Shown one piece after another: positions 7,256 to 16,821 of a DNA stretch of 64,000 nt. The stretch lies in contig NZ_CP107783.1 in assembly GCF_036345255.1 (NCBI RefSeq), forward strand, positions 868,001 to 932,000, in the 5' to 3' direction. The position numbers and the translations under genes were made by a program. The first letter of the stretch is position 1, and the number at the start of each line of letters is the position of its first letter. Under the pieces are notes generated by a model. The model ran no database searches. It saw only the letters and a program-made list of their open reading frames with translations, and was not told the DNA's origin. The stretch comes from Streptomyces sp. NBC_00569 (lineage in GTDB: Bacteria > Actinomycetota > Actinomycetes > Streptomycetales > Streptomycetaceae).

Positions 7256-8149
7256 ATGACCCTGAACCTTTCCCAGCTGCGGGCGTTCCTCGCCGTCGTC
7301 GACGCGGGCGGATTCAGCGCGGCGGCGGCCGAACTCGGTCTGAGCCAGTCGGCGGTGTCGCACGCAGTCGCGGCCCTGGAACGCGAGTTGACCGCTCCGC
7401 TACTGGTGCGGGCCACTCCGGTGAGGACCACGGCGCTCGGCGAACGGGTCGTGCCGCACGCCCGGACCGCGGTGGCGGCGGCCCGGTCCGTGGAGCAACT
7501 CGCGGCGGACGCGGCCACCATGACGGGCACGGTGCGCCTGGCCGCCACACCCACGGTCTGCCAGGGCCTGGTCCCCGGCCTGCTGCGGCACTGGAGCGAG
7601 GACCAGCCCCGCGTCACGGTCCGGGTCTTCGAAGGGGACAGCGCCGAGATCGCCGCCTGGCTGGAGAACGGGACGGCCGACGCCGCCATCCTGATCGACC
7701 CTCCCCCGGGCCCGGGCATTCAGCTCGCCGAGGACAGCTACCGCGCCGTACTACCCCTGGACCATCCCCTCGCCGGCGAGCCGGTCGTCGACATCCGTGA
7801 CCTGGAGGACGATCCGTTCCTGATCTCGCCCAACGGCTGCGAGGACCGTATCCGGACGATCCACCGTCTCGCCGGGCTGGAATTCAGCCCCACACACCGG
7901 GTCCGGGATCTGGCGACCCTGATCAGCATGGTGCAGGCCGGTATCGGCGTGACCGTCCTGTCGGAGGCGTCCCGCTCACTGATGCCGCCCGACCTGGCGC
8001 TGCTGCCGCTGCACCCCCAGACCTCACGGCGCCTCGTGCTGACCGGACCCCGGGCCCGCCCCTGGCACCCGGCCGTCCGCACCCTGGCGAACTCCGCCCT
8101 GGACCATCTCGCCGCGGCCGGCGCCATGTCGGGCGCACACGCGGGCTGA
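7256..8149 (+). CDS. LysR-family transcriptional regulator
   Basis: A 297-residue regulator. Residues 1-60 are the LysR winged helix (LSQLRAFLAVVDAGGFSAAA then LSQSAVSHAVAALERELTAP). Residues about 90-290 form the periplasmic-binding-protein-like effector domain, with TGTVRLAATPTVCQGLVPGL opening the first lobe and ISMVQAGIGVTVLSE in the second. The length is standard. It is divergent from the tautomerase gene, the usual arrangement for a LysR protein and its target. The inducer is unknown. Confidence 0.92.
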   Translation: MTLNLSQLRAFLAVVDAGGFSAAAAELGLSQSAVSHAVAALERELTAPLLVRATPVRTTALGERVVPHARTAVAAARSVEQLAADAATMTGTVRLAATPTVCQGLVPGLLRHWSEDQPRVTVRVFEGDSAEIAAWLENGTADAAILIDPPPGPGIQLAEDSYRAVLPLDHPLAGEPVVDIRDLEDDPFLISPNGCEDRIRTIHRLAGLEFSPTHRVRDLATLISMVQAGIGVTVLSEASRSLMPPDLALLPLHPQTSRRLVLTGPRARPWHPAVRTLANSALDHLAAAGAMSGAHAG

Positions 8150-8193
8150 AGAATTCCGTCGAAGCCACGGCCGGTGTTGCCTACTGTGGCGGC

Positions 8194-8547
8194 ATGCCCC
8201 ATGGGAAGACCTCATACGTATGCCTGCGCTGCCGGGTCTCGTACAAGCAGCCCCACGACCGGGACAGGGAGCGGATCTGTCCGCGCTGTGCCGAGCCGAT
8301 GATCCACGCGGGGTCCGCCTTCGCCGCGCCGCGCCGCCGCGACACCGCCGCGTGGCGCACGCTCTCGGTTCTGCTGCACGCGGGCGTGGGATTCCACAAG
8401 AGCTGCTGCGGTGGCCCGGGGTTCCGGCCCCGGGGCCTGCGTGAGGTGCGCGAGCGCCTTGCGTACGCCGAGCGGTCCGGTGAGCCCGTCGCCCGCGCGC
8501 TCTCGCGGTATGAGGTGCCCTGGATCGTTGCGCCCCGTCAGCACTGA
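8194..8547 (+). CDS. Small zinc-ribbon-like hypothetical protein
   Basis: A 117-residue basic protein. The N-terminus carries two Cys pairs, YVCLRCRVSY and RICPRCAEPM, that could bind one zinc ion in a ribbon fold. The middle is Ala/Arg-rich and the C-terminal 50 residues (GLREVRERLAYAERSGEP onward) look helical. No known function. It stands alone between LysR and TetR genes. The ATG has no strong ribosome site. Confidence 0.7.
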   Translation: MPHGKTSYVCLRCRVSYKQPHDRDRERICPRCAEPMIHAGSAFAAPRRRDTAAWRTLSVLLHAGVGFHKSCCGGPGFRPRGLREVRERLAYAERSGEPVARALSRYEVPWIVAPRQH

Positions 8548-8634
8548 GGGGCGCCGTCGTGTCGATCGCCACCGGCACAGAGCCCGACGGCGCTGCGCCG
8601 ATGGCGAGACAGCACCCCGATCCACCACACACTT

Positions 8635-8660
8635 GCTTATTGGTCGTGCACTCAATAGCA
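8635..8660. promoter_or_regulatory. Candidate TetR operator upstream of the TetR gene
   Basis: An imperfect inverted repeat, TGCTTATTG and CAATAGCA around a 10-bp centre, ends 8 bp before the ATG of the TetR gene. Arms match over TATTG/CAATA, and again over TGC/GCA after a one-base offset. Its position suggests autorepression. Confidence 0.45.
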
Positions 8661-8667
8661 TCCGGGC

Positions 8668-9327
8668 ATGCCGTCAAGCCTCCAGCACAAGCGCATCCGG
8701 AAGGCGCCGGCCGCCCGACGTGCGGAGATCGTCGGCGCGGCCGCCACGGTCGCCCTCGCCGAGGGGCTCGAGTGCGTCACCCTGCGGCGGATCGGCGAGG
8801 AGCTCGGCGTCCGCCCCGGACTGATCAGCCACTACTTCCCCTCGACGGACGACCTCGTGGCGGAGGCCTTCGGCAGCGCCGCCGGCGCCGAGCTCGACAG
8901 CCTCCTGCCCGCCCAGCGGGCCCAGGGGACGCCCACGCTGCACCTGGGATGGTTCTTCGCCCGCGCGACCGGCGCGTCCTACGACAACATCAGCCGCCTC
9001 TGGATCAACGCGCGCCACCTCAGCCGCTACCGGCCCGTCCTGCGCGACCGGGTCGCCGAGCAGGAGGCGGCCTGGCGCGAGCGACTCACCGGCCTGATCC
9101 GGCAGGGCGTCGACCGGAACGAATTCCGTACGGACGACCCGTATGTGACAACCATTCAGATCCTGGTCGTGCTCGACGGCCTCGGAGCGCACGCCAACAC
9201 CGGAACCGGTAACCGTCCCTCCGAGGTGTCGCGCATGGCCGCCACGACGGCGGAACGCGAACTCGGCCTTCCGCACGGGACCCTCACCCGGTCCGACGCG
9301 CCGCTCACGGCGTCACCCACCGGCTAG
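8668..9327 (+). CDS. TetR/AcrR-family transcriptional regulator
   Basis: A 219-residue repressor. Residues about 15-60 form the TetR helix-turn-helix: AARRAEIVGAAATVALAEGL, then VTLRRIGEELGVRPGLISHY with the F-P-S-T-D-D-L recognition-helix end. The C-terminal ligand-binding half is typical of regulators annotated as TetR C-terminal domain 6 (DNISRLWINARHLSRYRPVL). An inverted repeat just upstream suggests autoregulation. The amidohydrolase gene 77 bp downstream on the same strand is the probable partner. Confidence 0.9.
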   Translation: MPSSLQHKRIRKAPAARRAEIVGAAATVALAEGLECVTLRRIGEELGVRPGLISHYFPSTDDLVAEAFGSAAGAELDSLLPAQRAQGTPTLHLGWFFARATGASYDNISRLWINARHLSRYRPVLRDRVAEQEAAWRERLTGLIRQGVDRNEFRTDDPYVTTIQILVVLDGLGAHANTGTGNRPSEVSRMAATTAERELGLPHGTLTRSDAPLTASPTG

Positions 9328-9404
9328 GGTCCCGTGTCCCGGCCACCACCCACCGGCCGGGACCCGCAGCCCGGCCACCCTCACCCGCCCTCCAAGGAGC
9401 CGCC

Positions 9405-11030
9405 GTGCCCACCCCTCTCGTCCTGCTCTCCGCCCGCCTGCTCGACCCGGTCACCGGCGCGTTCCTGCCGCAGACCGCCCTCGCCGTGTCCGGCGGGCGG
9501 ATCTCCGCCCTCGCCGACGACCACGGCATACGTGAGCACGTGGACGCATCGACCACGGTGATCGACCTCAAGGGCGCCGTGGTGACCCCGGGCCTGGTCG
9601 ACGGGCATCTCCACCCCGTCTCGGGCGCCGAGCTGACGGGCGGGCTCGACCTGTCGGGCTGCACCGACGTGGAGGACGTGCGGGCGGCGCTCGCCGCCGA
9701 GGTGCGGAAACTGGCGCCAGGGGCGTGGCTGCACGGCTGGGGGCTCGATCCGAACGTCTTCGGCGACCGGCCCGTCGGGATCGCCCCCTTCGACTCCGTC
9801 CTCGACGGTGTACCGGCCCTTCTGCTGCTGTTCGACGCCCACTCCATGCTGGCCAGCCGGCGCGCACTGGAACTGGCCGGCGTGGACGGTCCGCGCACCT
9901 TCGACCAGGCCTCCGCCGAAGTGGTCTGCGACGAGCAGGGCCGTCCCACCGGTCTCCTTCAGGAGGACGCCGCCTGCGAGCTCGTGGAACGGGTCGCCCC
10001 GCAGCCCTCGCGGGAGGAGCGCCGCGACCGGCTCGCCGCCACGCTGCGCGCCATGGCCGCCTCGGGACTCACCGGCGGTCACGTCATGGACGCGAACGGC
10101 GACAGCCTCGCCCTGTTCTCCGAGCTCGACGCCGCCGGTGAGCTCGCGCTCCGTCTGCGGGTCGCGCCGTGGTGCCAGCCCGGCACCGACGCCGAAGGAG
10201 TGCGGGCGCTCATCGAGCAGCAGGGCGCCGGCGGCGCACTGTGGCGTACGGACGGCGTCAAGATCTTCATGGACGGCACGATCGACAACGGCACGGCCTG
10301 GTTGGAGCGCCCGGACTGCCACGGCGAGTCCACCCACGCCTTCTGGCCGGACCCCGAGGTCTACACGCGGATCATCGGCGAGCTGCACCGCGCCGGAGTG
10401 CCCACCGCCACCCATGCGATCGGCGACGCCGCCGTACGCCATGTCCTCGACGCCGTCGAGAAAGCGCAGGCCACCGGCGGGCGCGGGGCGCGTCACCGGG
10501 TCGAGCACATCGAGACCGTGCCCGACGACACCCTGGGACGGTTCGCCGAGCTCGGCGTCATCGCGTCCATGCAGCCCACCCACTGCTGCGACTTCACCCG
10601 TGCCGACCACAGCGACAACTGGTCGCGCCGCCTCGGCGAGGAGCGCGCATCGCGCGCCTGGCGCTGCCGCGACCTGCAGGACTCGGGCGCGACCGTGGTC
10701 CTCGGCTCCGACTGGCCGATCGCCCCGTATCCGCCGCTCGGGGTCATGGCCGGCGCGCGTCACCGCCGTCCGAGCCGCGACCTCACCCAGGACCCGCACG
10801 GACCCGAGCAGGCGCTCACGCCGCTGGAGGCGCTCCAGGGTCTGACGGTCAACGCGGCCTACGCGGCGGGCGAGGAGCACGAGGCCGGGCGGATCGCCGT
10901 CGGCCGTCGCGCCGACCTCACCGTCCTCGCCGACAACCCGCTCACCACGGCCGACACCGCGCTGCCGGACCTGCCGGTGCTGCTCACGGTCCTCGACGGC
11001 CGTCCCACGCACCGGGACGCGAGCCTGTAG
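9405..11030 (+). CDS. YtcJ-like metal-dependent amidohydrolase
   Basis: A 541-residue amidohydrolase of the YtcJ/NfdA type, which hydrolyses N-formyl or amide bonds; the substrate here is unknown. The metal-site landmarks are visible in order: TPGLVDGHLHP (first His pair), the carboxylysine region TDGVKIFMDGTIDNGTAW, THAIGDAAV, RVEHIETV, and the catalytic Asp in GSDWPIAPYPPLGVM. The C-terminus (GRIAVGRRADLTVLADNP) is the usual composite beta domain. There is no signal peptide, so it is cytosolic. It starts at ATG/GTG-type position 9405 after an AAGGAG ribosome site and likely forms a pair with the TetR gene upstream. Confidence 0.9.
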   Translation: MPTPLVLLSARLLDPVTGAFLPQTALAVSGGRISALADDHGIREHVDASTTVIDLKGAVVTPGLVDGHLHPVSGAELTGGLDLSGCTDVEDVRAALAAEVRKLAPGAWLHGWGLDPNVFGDRPVGIAPFDSVLDGVPALLLLFDAHSMLASRRALELAGVDGPRTFDQASAEVVCDEQGRPTGLLQEDAACELVERVAPQPSREERRDRLAATLRAMAASGLTGGHVMDANGDSLALFSELDAAGELALRLRVAPWCQPGTDAEGVRALIEQQGAGGALWRTDGVKIFMDGTIDNGTAWLERPDCHGESTHAFWPDPEVYTRIIGELHRAGVPTATHAIGDAAVRHVLDAVEKAQATGGRGARHRVEHIETVPDDTLGRFAELGVIASMQPTHCCDFTRADHSDNWSRRLGEERASRAWRCRDLQDSGATVVLGSDWPIAPYPPLGVMAGARHRRPSRDLTQDPHGPEQALTPLEALQGLTVNAAYAAGEEHEAGRIAVGRRADLTVLADNPLTTADTALPDLPVLLTVLDGRPTHRDASL

Positions 11031-11054
11031 TCGTCCGCTGGTGCGCGGCGCCGC

Positions 11055-11558
11055 TCACACCGGCTCCGCGTACCAGTGGCGGTGGACGACCGGTTCCACC
11101 ACGAGCACCCCCACTGCCGCGGCCGCCGCCACCGAGGCCGCGGGAAGCGAACCCCACGCGGCCGCGGCCGCCCCGGCGAGCACCACCAGCGGGCGCACCA
11201 GGGTCAGCGGCCCGAGGCCGACGACCACGGCGAGGGTGCCGGCCCGGAACGGGCCCCACAGGTAGCACCCGAGGCTCAGCGCGACGATCACCGCGTACGG
11301 CGCGTAGCACAGGAGCATCCGGTGGGCGGCGGCGTCGAGTTCGGCGTAGCGCGCGCCGCGGTCCGCCGCCGTGACGAGCTGCGTCACGGCGAGGGCCGCG
11401 CTCAGCAGCAGCGCAGGGGCGCCGACCGCGAGACCGCGGCGGGCCGCGAGCAGCGCTCGTTCCGACTTACGGATGCGGCCGTCCCGCCCGGTGTAGGCGC
11501 GGAACCCGGCGAACGCCGCGTCGACGAGCGCCAGGGCGGCGAGCAGGAAGGCGTTCAC
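11055..11558 (-). CDS. Hypothetical integral membrane protein
   Basis: A 167-residue protein with about four hydrophobic helices, including LLAALALVDAAFAGFRAYTG, ALLLSAALAVTQLVTAA and YAPYAVIVALSLGCYLWGPF. There is one basic cytoplasmic-type loop (GRIRKSERALLAARRG) after the first helix. No known family recognised. Its GTG start overlaps the stop of the upstream methyltransferase by 4 bp (GTGA), so the two are translationally coupled. The partner suggests a role in handling a methylated, possibly membrane-associated, product, but this is speculation. Confidence 0.7.
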   Translation of the reverse strand: MNAFLLAALALVDAAFAGFRAYTGRDGRIRKSERALLAARRGLAVGAPALLLSAALAVTQLVTAADRGARYAELDAAAHRMLLCYAPYAVIVALSLGCYLWGPFRAGTLAVVVGLGPLTLVRPLVVLAGAAAAAWGSLPAASVAAAAAVGVLVVEPVVHRHWYAEPV

Positions 11559-12526
11559 CGGGCGCCCTCCCCCGTCGAAGCCCCCTGGCGCGTCCCGCCC
11601 ACGGTGTCCGCACGCCCGACCAGGCGGCCTGACGGTCCGGGTCCCAGCTCGGCCCGCAGTGGCGGCAGCAGGTCCGGGCGTACGCCGATGACGGGGCGCA
11701 GCGTGGTGCAGAACGGGTTGCTGCGGCCCCGCGGTTCGTACACGAGCGGGGTCAGGCCGTCGGCGTGTGCGGCGGCCGCGAGCAGTGTCTCGTCGTCGTG
11801 GGCGCGGCGGGCCGACATCACACCGTCGTGGCGGCCCAGCGGATCGCGCATACGCGCCCGGTGGAAGACCCAGGCGCCGATCGGGGCGAGACCGGTGGCG
11901 GCGATGTCGAAGTGGCAGAACGCGGCGGTGCCCGGCGTGGCCTGGGCGGCGAAGAAGGCGTCGAGGTCGTCGCCCCGGAAGTGATGCAGCACGCCCGTCG
12001 ACACGTACACGGTGGCGGGCTCGTCGAGGGCGAACGCGTCACCCCGTACGAAACGGCAGGGCAGTCCCTCCGCGCGGGCGAGCCGCCCGGCCTCGGTGAC
12101 CAGGGCCGCGTTGAAGTCCACGCCGACCAGGTCGGCATCGGGGCCGAGGGCATCCGACGCGGCCAGCCACCGCACGAGGTAGCCGAGGCCGCAGCCGACG
12201 TCGACCACCCGCAGCGGGCCGTCGGTCCGCCCGGCGGCGCGGATCACGGCGAGCAGCGGACGCAGGAGTTCGGCGATGCGGTCGCCGAGGCGCAGTTCCT
12301 CGCTGAGCCGCTGGAGTTCGGTGTGGACGGCGACGAGCCGGCGGTCCACGGCGAGCGGATCGAGGTTCCCGTCGTCGTCGCACGCAAGCCCGGCGGCGAT
12401 ACGGGCGCCACTTCGGTCACCCGCGGCGACGAGCCGCGCGACGACGTCGGCGCCCCGCACCGGCAGGCGTTCGCGCGTGCCGGGGTCGTGGTCCACGACC
12501 AGATCGGATATCTCGATGAGCTGCAC
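11555..12526 (-). CDS. Class I SAM-dependent methyltransferase
   Basis: A 323-residue protein. An N-terminal helical region (about 120 residues) precedes the Rossmann methyltransferase core: motif I in VVDVGCGLGYLVRWLA, the acidic loop VGVDFN after strand 2, and the post-II segment VYVSTGVLHHF. The acceptor is unknown. The start is the GTG at 12526, where homology-like sequence (VQLIEISDLVV) begins; the open frame extends upstream, but into sequence with no methyltransferase character. It is coupled to the membrane protein gene at 11558 by a 4-bp overlap and diverges from the MDR gene at 12747. Confidence 0.82.
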   Translation of the reverse strand: MQLIEISDLVVDHDPGTRERLPVRGADVVARLVAAGDRSGARIAAGLACDDDGNLDPLAVDRRLVAVHTELQRLSEELRLGDRIAELLRPLLAVIRAAGRTDGPLRVVDVGCGLGYLVRWLAASDALGPDADLVGVDFNAALVTEAGRLARAEGLPCRFVRGDAFALDEPATVYVSTGVLHHFRGDDLDAFFAAQATPGTAAFCHFDIAATGLAPIGAWVFHRARMRDPLGRHDGVMSARRAHDDETLLAAAAHADGLTPLVYEPRGRSNPFCTTLRPVIGVRPDLLPPLRAELGPGPSGRLVGRADTVGGTRQGASTGEGAR

Positions 12527-12746
12527 AGGGAGAAGGTACGCGGCTGGGGAGGACGTCGGCGCCGCGCCCCGGGAGGCGGTACCGGCGGCCGGTGTCGTGA
12601 TGCGCGCGTGTGGTCCCGCCGTTCGGCCGCCGCGATGGCAGGGTCGGTCCGTGGGGATGCGGTCGTGGTCCGGGGCGGCGGCCCCGGGAACGCGGCGGGA
12701 TGCCGACCACACGCACTGCCGGGCTGTCTGGAAAGGAGATCCGCTG

Positions 12747-13745
12747 ATGACTGACACGACCATGCTCGCCGCCGGAGTCGACGAGTTCGGGCCCGCCTCC
12801 GCTCTCACCGTGTCACGCCGTCCCGTTCCCGAGCCGGGGCCCGGGGAGATCAGCATCGACGTCACGTATGCGGGCGTCGGGTTCGTCGACACGCTGCTGC
12901 GCTCCGGGGCGTTCCCCCTGTGGACGCCGATGGTTCCCGGGATCGAGGTCACCGGCCGGGTGCGGGCCGTGGGCCGCGATGTCCAGGGGTTCACGGTCGG
13001 CCGGAGCGTCGCCGCGCTGCTCAACGACTTCGGGCGCGGGCAGCGCGCCGGCGGTTACGCGCAGGTCGCCGTCGCGCACCACACGATGGCCGCTCCGGTG
13101 CCGGACGGCGTCGACCTGCGCCGCGTCACCGCCGTCATCGTCAACGGCGTCACGGCGTGGGTGGCCCTGCACGATGTCGCCCGGCTCGACTCCCGGGACC
13201 GGGTCCTCGTCCTCGGGGTGACCGGTGGCCTGGGCGCCACCACGGCGCGCATGGCGGCGCTCTTCCCGGCCCGGCAGGTGATCGGGGTCGTCGGCCGCGA
13301 CCCGGACCGGGCACCGGCCGAGTGCACGGACGTGGTGGTCGCGGACGCGCTGGCCGACGGTCTCGACCGGCTCACGCCGGACGGATCGGTCGACGTCGTC
13401 ATCGACCCGGTGGGCGGCCCGCTGCGCGCCACCGCGTTCCAGCGCCTCGCCCCCTTCGGACGTCACGTCGTCCTCGGCAACGCCGGCCGCGACGACCGGC
13501 CCTTCTCCGGTGACGAGACCTGGCTGGCGACGCGCACTGTGTCGGGCCTGAGTATCGGCGGCGTCGCCCATCTGCGCCCGGCGACCTGCACCGGGGCGCT
13601 CACCGCCGTCATCTCCCTGGTGGCCCGCGGCATCCTGGACGAGCCGCTGCCGGCGGTCGAGCCGCTGGAGAACGCCGGCAAGGTGCACGAGGCTCTGGAG
13701 AACCGGACGGCCCCGGCGAAGACGGTGCTGTCCGTGGCCGATTGA
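12747..13745 (+). CDS. Zinc-independent MDR-family quinone-oxidoreductase-like protein
   Basis: A 332-residue medium-chain dehydrogenase/reductase. The N-terminal GroES-like domain holds VTYAGVGFVDTLLRSG and PGIEVTGRVRAVG. The NAD(P) Rossmann domain shows VLVLGVTGGLGATTARMAALF, a variant of the usual GAAGGVG loop, and DVVIDPVGG. The cysteine and histidine zinc ligands of alcohol dehydrogenases are missing, as in quinone reductases. A strong AAGGAG ribosome site 9 bp before the ATG fixes the start. It diverges from the methyltransferase operon across 220 bp. Substrate unknown. Confidence 0.87.
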   Translation: MTDTTMLAAGVDEFGPASALTVSRRPVPEPGPGEISIDVTYAGVGFVDTLLRSGAFPLWTPMVPGIEVTGRVRAVGRDVQGFTVGRSVAALLNDFGRGQRAGGYAQVAVAHHTMAAPVPDGVDLRRVTAVIVNGVTAWVALHDVARLDSRDRVLVLGVTGGLGATTARMAALFPARQVIGVVGRDPDRAPAECTDVVVADALADGLDRLTPDGSVDVVIDPVGGPLRATAFQRLAPFGRHVVLGNAGRDDRPFSGDETWLATRTVSGLSIGGVAHLRPATCTGALTAVISLVARGILDEPLPAVEPLENAGKVHEALENRTAPAKTVLSVAD

Positions 13746-13770
13746 ACTCCTGCCCGCGCCACGGCCGGAC

Positions 13771-13800
13771 GGCCCCGCCCGCCCTCGGACGGACGGGGCC
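13771..13800. terminator. Bidirectional terminator between the MDR and EF-G genes
   Basis: The 30-bp sequence forms a 14-position stem (left arm 13771-13784, right arm 13787-13800) with two mismatched positions that become G-U pairs in the minus-strand RNA. It sits in the 68-bp gap between two convergent genes. There is no T-run, which is normal for this GC content. Confidence 0.6.
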
Positions 13801-13813
13801 ACCGCTCTCGCGT

Positions 13814-15904
13814 CTACCGCGAAGCCACCTCGTCGGACACCGCACCCGGCACCGGCGCGTAACCGGTCGCCCGGCTGGTGAACGTGCCCCGGCCCTGCGT
13901 CCGGCCGCGCAACTGGGACGCGTAGCCGAAGAGTTCGGCCAGGGGCACCGTCGCCGTGACGACCGCGGTGCCCGCGCGCATCGCGGAGGCGGAGATCTGG
14001 CCGCGTCGCGCCGCCAGGTCCCCGAGCACCCCGCCCACGGCGTCCTCGGGCACGGTCGCCGTGATCTCGACGACCGGTTCGAGGAGCGCCATGACGCTCG
14101 CCCGGAAGGCTGCCCTGAGCGCGAAACGGCCCGCCGTGCGGAACGCCATCGGCGAGGAGTCCTTGGGGTGCGTGGACCCGTCGGTGAGCGTGACCTGCAC
14201 CCCGGTGACCCGATGGCCGCCGAGGGGGCCCTCGCTCAGGGCGTCCCCGCACCCGGCCTCCACGGCCTGGACGTAGTCCCGCGGCAGCCGTCCGCCGGTG
14301 ACGACCGACCGGAACACGAAACCGTCGCCCGTGCCGTCCTGCGCCACCGGCAGCGGCCGTACGTCGATGACGACGTGCGCGAACTGGCCTGCTCCTCCTT
14401 CCTGTTTGACATGCCGGTACACCAGTCCGGACACCCCGCGCGAGACCGTCTCCCGGTAGGCCACCTGCGGCCTGCCGACGCCGACCTCCAGACCGTGGGC
14501 CCGGCGGATCTTCTCCACCGCCACCTCCAGATGCAGTTCACCCATGCCCGAAAGGACCGTCTGGCCGCTCTCGCGGTCGGTCCTGACGACGAGCGAGGGG
14601 TCCTCCTCGACGAGTCGTGCCAGCGCGGAGACCAGACGTGCGCTGTCGGCGTTCCTGTGTGCCTCGACCGCCACGGAGACGACCGGTTCGGCCACCGTGG
14701 GCGGTTCGAGGACGACAGGCGCGTCGGGTGCGCACAGGGTCGCGCCGCTGCGGGCGGCCTTCACTCCGGCCACCGCGACGATGTCCCCGGCCACCGCGCG
14801 GTCCACCTCGGTGTGCCGGTCGGCCTGGACGCGCAGGATCCGGCCGATCCGCTCCGTACGCCGTGCGCCCGCATCCCACACCGCCTCTCCTCTGCGCACC
14901 GTTCCCGAGTACACCCGCAGATAGGTCAGACGCCCGCGAGGAGTCGCCTGCACCTTGAACACCAGCGCGGCCAGTGGTGCCTCCGGATCGCAGGCACGCT
15001 CCTGCTCGTCGTCGCCGACGGCACCGCGGACCGCGGGCACGTCGGGCGGCGACGGCAGGTAGGCGACGACCGCGTCCAGGAGCGGTTCGACACCGCGGTT
15101 GCGGTACGCCGATCCGCACAGCACGACCACGCCCTCACCGCTGCGCGTCAGATCCCGCAGCGCTCCCGTCAACGTCCCGGCGGACAGGGCCGATCCGTCG
15201 CAGAACTCCTCCAGCGCGCCGGGATGCAGTTGCGCCGCCGTCTCCTCGAGGAGCCGCCTGCGCCGCCGCGCCTCCTCGCGCAGCTCTTCCGGAACGGGCC
15301 CCTCCTCGTATGTGTCACCGCCCTCGCGCCAGGTGAGAAGGCGCATGCGGATCAGGTCGACGACACCGGTGAACGCGTCCTCCCGGCCGACGGGCAGCTG
15401 GACCACCATCGGGACCGTGCCGAGGCGCCGGCGCATCGACTCGACCGCCGTGTCGAGGTCGGCACCGGCGCGGTCGAGCTTGTTCACGAAGGCGATGCGC
15501 GGCACGCCGTGGCGGTCGGCCTGCCGCCAGACCGACTCGCTCTGCGGCTCGACGCCCGCGACGGCGTCGAACACGGCGATGGCGCCGTCCAGCACGCGCA
15601 GGGAGCGCTCGACCTCGTCGGCGAAGTCGACATGGCCCGGGGTGTCGATCAGGTTGATCCGGTGCCCGTCCCAGGCGCAGCTGACGGCCGCGGCGGAGAT
15701 GGTGATGCCCCGTTCGCGTTCCTGGACGTCGAAGTCGGTGACGGTGGTGCCGTCGTGGACTTCGCCGCGTTTGTAGGTGGCGCCGGTGGTGTAGAGGATC
15801 CGTTCGGTGACGGTGGTCTTTCCGGCGTCGACGTGGGCGAGGATGCCCACGTTGCGGACGGCCGTCAGAGGGGCGGTGTCATGACGGTGCAGGTCGGTAC
15901 GCAC
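13814..15904 (-). CDS. fusA: Elongation factor G paralogue (second-copy type)
   Basis: A 696-residue translational GTPase with full EF-G architecture. G1 is [18 protein letters not shown], the switch-I region is [13 protein letters not shown]3 is DTPGHVDF, G4 is NKLD. Later landmarks are GMGELHLEV (domain III), [16 protein letters not shown] (domain IV) and a C-terminal [20 protein letters not shown] (domain V). It is not in a str (rpsL-rpsG-fusA-tuf) operon, so it is probably the divergent second EF-G known in streptomycetes, not the housekeeping copy. A ribosomal-protection tetracycline-resistance role is an alternative, but switch I and domain IV read like EF-G. It starts with GTG at 15904 after a 376-bp leader. 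Confidence 0.88.
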   Translation of the reverse strand: MRTDLHRHDTAPLTAVRNVGILAHVDAGKTTVTERILYTTGATYKRGEVHDGTTVTDFDVQERERGITISAAAVSCAWDGHRINLIDTPGHVDFADEVERSLRVLDGAIAVFDAVAGVEPQSESVWRQADRHGVPRIAFVNKLDRAGADLDTAVESMRRRLGTVPMVVQLPVGREDAFTGVVDLIRMRLLTWREGGDTYEEGPVPEELREEARRRRRLLEETAAQLHPGALEEFCDGSALSAGTLTGALRDLTRSGEGVVVLCGSAYRNRGVEPLLDAVVAYLPSPPDVPAVRGAVGDDEQERACDPEAPLAALVFKVQATPRGRLTYLRVYSGTVRRGEAVWDAGARRTERIGRILRVQADRHTEVDRAVAGDIVAVAGVKAARSGATLCAPDAPVVLEPPTVAEPVVSVAVEAHRNADSARLVSALARLVEEDPSLVVRTDRESGQTVLSGMGELHLEVAVEKIRRAHGLEVGVGRPQVAYRETVSRGVSGLVYRHVKQEGGAGQFAHVVIDVRPLPVAQDGTGDGFVFRSVVTGGRLPRDYVQAVEAGCGDALSEGPLGGHRVTGVQVTLTDGSTHPKDSSPMAFRTAGRFALRAAFRASVMALLEPVVEITATVPEDAVGGVLGDLAARRGQISASAMRAGTAVVTATVPLAELFGYASQLRGRTQGRGTFTSRATGYAPVPGAVSDEVASR

Positions 15905-16280
15905 GCCTGTGGCCTTTCAGGTGGTTCCACTCAGAGGCAGCGCGATTGCCGGACGGACAGCGCAACGGGCCCCGCCGTAGGGCCGGTTCGGGGTCGTGCG
16001 GACACGTGAGGTGTCAGATGTCCGTCGCGGGGGTCCGGTACCGGCCGCGCAGCCGGTGCCGGGCGCACCGAGACACCAGGATCACCTCGAACCGTGACCG
16101 GGGAACGACGACAGCGGTGCGGTGACGCACGGCCCGGCTCCCCTCACTTGTCACGGCGCACGCTGCGACGAAGGGCAGCGGCGTGAACACGTGGCGAGTG
16201 TAGGGAACCGGACCCGTGCCGGGCACCCGATTAAGGACGGCTCGCAGGCTCGTCCGCAGAGCGGCCCGCAGGCTCGCCGC
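15905..16280. other. Non-coding gap upstream of the EF-G paralogue
   Basis: 376 bp between two genes on the minus strand. I see no gene here with a convincing start or codon bias; a 70-codon minus-strand open frame (16014-16226) has no recognisable features and could at most be a leader peptide. The length would allow a structured 5' leader for the EF-G paralogue. No clear hairpin or promoter was identified. Confidence 0.5.
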
Positions 16281-16772
16281 TCATGGATGCATCCGCGCCC
16301 CCTTGAGGACCTTGTCGACGGCGTTGCGCGGGCCGTACACGGCCATGCCCACCAGGTCCAGTCGGTCGGTGGGTACGGCCCGTACGGCGGCACGGTTGTC
16401 CCGGTCGTTGCCGGTGCCGAACAGCTCCGCCGTGAACACGGCCGTCGGCAGCGAGCGCGACAGGGCGCGTCCGTGCGCCGTGGCCAGAGTCTGCCTCGCC
16501 CCCTCGAAGACCAGCACCGGCTGGCGGAACATCGGCAGGTACGCGGTGGCGTCGGCGTCCTCGTACGGGGCTCCGACCACCTCGGGGGCCGCCGTGCCGA
16601 GCCCGCTGACCAGGAACGCGGTCACGTTGAGCCGCTGCCAGGGCTCCAGGTCGTCGCGCAGCAGGACGGCGATCTTGGTATCGAAACGGACCGGCGCGGG
16701 GCCGGAGTGGTCGTCCGCCGCGGCCGGCGCCGGGCTCGCAACGTCGGTGGGGATCTCGTCCATCGTTCTCAT
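16281..16772 (-). CDS. DUF2000 family protein
   Basis: A 163-residue soluble protein of the DUF2000 family, function unknown. Landmarks are FDTKIAVLLRDDLEPWQRLN near residue 30, FLVSGLGTAAPEVVGAPYED, and a C-terminal AVPTDRLDLVGMAVYGPRNA. These proteins resemble peptidyl-tRNA hydrolase-like folds but are uncharacterised. The start could be the ATG at 16772 or 16763; I use the first. It is divergent from an AraC regulator at 16822 with only 49 bp between, so the two probably form a regulator-target pair. Confidence 0.82.
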   Translation of the reverse strand: MRTMDEIPTDVASPAPAAADDHSGPAPVRFDTKIAVLLRDDLEPWQRLNVTAFLVSGLGTAAPEVVGAPYEDADATAYLPMFRQPVLVFEGARQTLATAHGRALSRSLPTAVFTAELFGTGNDRDNRAAVRAVPTDRLDLVGMAVYGPRNAVDKVLKGARMHP

Positions 16773-16821
16773 GCTTCGAGACTGCGCTGTCCGGGCCGGT
16801 CCGGTCTTGTACGTTCCTTGC

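Noticed and set aside
13814..15904. Tetracycline ribosomal-protection protein
   Set aside because: Switch I and domain IV read like EF-G, not like OtrA or TetM; kept only as an alternative.
13742..16009. 755-codon plus-strand open frame
   Set aside because: Exact antisense shadow of the EF-G gene, which has all GTPase motifs.
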